From Salinimonas marina (GTDB taxonomy: Bacteria > Pseudomonadota > Gammaproteobacteria > Enterobacterales > Alteromonadaceae), in contig NZ_CP064795.1 in the NCBI RefSeq assembly GCF_015644725.1, positions 1,672,501-1,736,500 on the forward strand: 64,000 nucleotides of DNA, read 5' to 3'. The notes under the pieces are model-generated. The model saw only the letters and a list, made by a program, of their open reading frames with translations, was not told the origin of the DNA and ran no database searches. Every line of letters begins with the position of its first letter. Position 1 is the stretch's first letter. A program made the position numbers and the translations under genes. Below, one piece after another: positions 63,321 to 64,000 of this stretch.

Positions 63321-63357
63321 AGCACTAAACGTGTGATCACTTTTATGGTTTAATACA

Positions 63358-63382
63358 AGAGGTACGCAACGTACCTCTTTTT
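63358..63382 (+). terminator. Terminator before the last gene
   Basis: AGAGGTACG-CAA-CGTACCTCT followed by TTTT. Gives the last gene its own transcript or attenuates into it. Confidence 0.8.
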
Positions 63383-63432
63383 ATCCCACGAAAAACACCT
63401 CCCCCTTCCTTTTTCCTTCCGAGAAAAATTGT

Positions 63433-64000
63433 ATGTCCAATCCAATGGGTCAGGACCTGACCACGAAAAAAACTCGACGTATCGAGGATAAACTTAGAAG
63501 AATGACCGGACAGAATGCAGCATTAGAGCGTTTTGCTCCGATACCTGAACCTGCGCCTGTCAGCCAACCCGCACCTACCAGTGCCTTTGAAGCGTATCAA
63601 CGCATTAAAGCCGCACGTACAACCCCACCGCCTGTACCACAAAGCAGCCGATTACCGGAACAAGCTCAGATGAGTATGGCCGGTGAGAACATGGCACCTG
63701 CCGTCAATGAAGTAGACCATTTCAAATCCCTATTGGCAGATTCTCGTCGGGCACAGGCCGAACGGCAGGACGGTAACTGGGTATCTGATCACGAACTGAA
63801 TACCACTAAAGGCCGGGCCATCCAGCTTGCTAACCGTGGTTTGAACTCGTTCCCGGCTCTGGCCGCAAAAGTCGCCACTATTCCGACAGACTCTGAGGCT
63901 TCACGCCTGTTAAGTGCCATGACGGATGAGCAACGTACTGTAATGAACAAAGTGCTGCAAGGTGATGAGCTGACTGACAAAGAACAGCAGATTGCCAGCG
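63433..64000 (+). CDS. N-terminus of probable virion RNA polymerase (N4 gp50 position), cut by window end
   Basis: The frame from ATG 63433 stays open for 189 codons to the window edge: MSNPMGQDLTTKKTRRIEDK, a basic start, then proline-rich and helical sequence. The order portal, scaffold-like, capsid, gp55, gp54, gp53/52, gp51 predicts N4 gp50 here, a polymerase of about 3,500 residues packaged in the virion. The visible part has no catalytic motif, so identity rests on synteny alone. Confidence 0.65.
   Translation, partial: MSNPMGQDLTTKKTRRIEDKLRRMTGQNAALERFAPIPEPAPVSQPAPTSAFEAYQRIKAARTTPPPVPQSSRLPEQAQMSMAGENMAPAVNEVDHFKSLLADSRRAQAERQDGNWVSDHELNTTKGRAIQLANRGLNSFPALAAKVATIPTDSEASRLLSAMTDEQRTVMNKVLQGDELTDKEQQIAS

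Larger units (their letters stand above)
10181..64000. mobile_element. N4-like (Schitoviridae-type) prophage, left part; right end outside window
   Basis: An integrase and excisionase at tRNA-Leu are followed by a full N4-style early and replication block on the minus strand and a late structural block on the plus strand. Diagnostic N4 features: split T7-like RNA polymerase, MoxR/VWA pair, helicase-small protein-DNA polymerase order, gp56-family capsid, and the order portal, scaffold-like, capsid, internal proteins, then the start of a large protein in the virion RNA polymerase position. N4 relatives are mostly known as lytic. No gene for an N4 gp42-45-like primase, exonuclease or SSB was recognised. 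Confidence 0.9.

Overview
The window joins a gammaproteobacterial chromosome (bases 1 to about 10,180) to the left part of a large integrated phage (about 10,181 to the window end). The host is probably a marine Alteromonadales-type bacterium, judged from the uvrY-uvrC-pgsA-tRNA(Gly-Cys-Leu) order, an ovothiol synthase gene (ovoA), a pirin, and protein similarity recognised by eye. No database search was possible.

Host part: the 3' end of one tRNA-Ser, a complete tRNA-Ser(UGA) and a duplicated tRNA-3'-end/terminator block; ovoA broken by a one-base frameshift in a run of six G; a PatB/MalY-type C-S lyase; an array of about five imperfect repeats (4.2-5.2 kb); a pirin gene; chaB; the response regulator uvrY with uvrC; pgsA; and a tRNA-Gly/Cys/Leu cluster behind a strong sigma70-like promoter.

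Prophage part: a tyrosine integrase and an excisionase sit against the 3' end of tRNA-Leu(UAA). The prophage has the gene content and order of phage N4 (Schitoviridae). From about 40.2 kb down to 10.2 kb the minus strand carries many small early genes, a two-subunit T7-like RNA polymerase (N4 RNAPII type), a trimeric dUTPase, an AAA+ ATPase, a lectin-like adhesin cassette, CsrA, a dNMP kinase, a MoxR/VWA pair (N4 gp24/gp25), a Dda-like helicase, a family A DNA polymerase, ThyX, an SPFH protein, a dimeric dUTPase, a DNA ligase and the integration genes. From 40.3 kb rightward the plus strand carries the terminase, a holin, an S74 fibre, the portal, the major capsid protein (N4 gp56 family), internal virion proteins and, cut by the window edge, the probable start of the giant virion RNA polymerase (N4 gp50 position). 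A minus-strand island (glutaredoxin, DUF5675, 3TM holin) lies between the terminase and fibre genes. One lipoprotein gene near the integrase runs on the plus strand and may act in the lysogen.

How it may work: N4 starts infection with an RNA polymerase packaged in the virion that reads DNA-hairpin promoters with 3-nt loops. Ten hairpins of that shape, all closed by a GC-nnn-GC step, lie in the early region, most of them 30-80 bases upstream of early genes. In the integrated state no virion polymerase is injected, so early genes could stay silent without a classical CI repressor, and none was recognised. N4-like phages are mostly known as lytic, so an integrase-bearing member is the most notable feature here. 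The spaces between early genes also hold several tRNA-like or highly structured RNA candidates.
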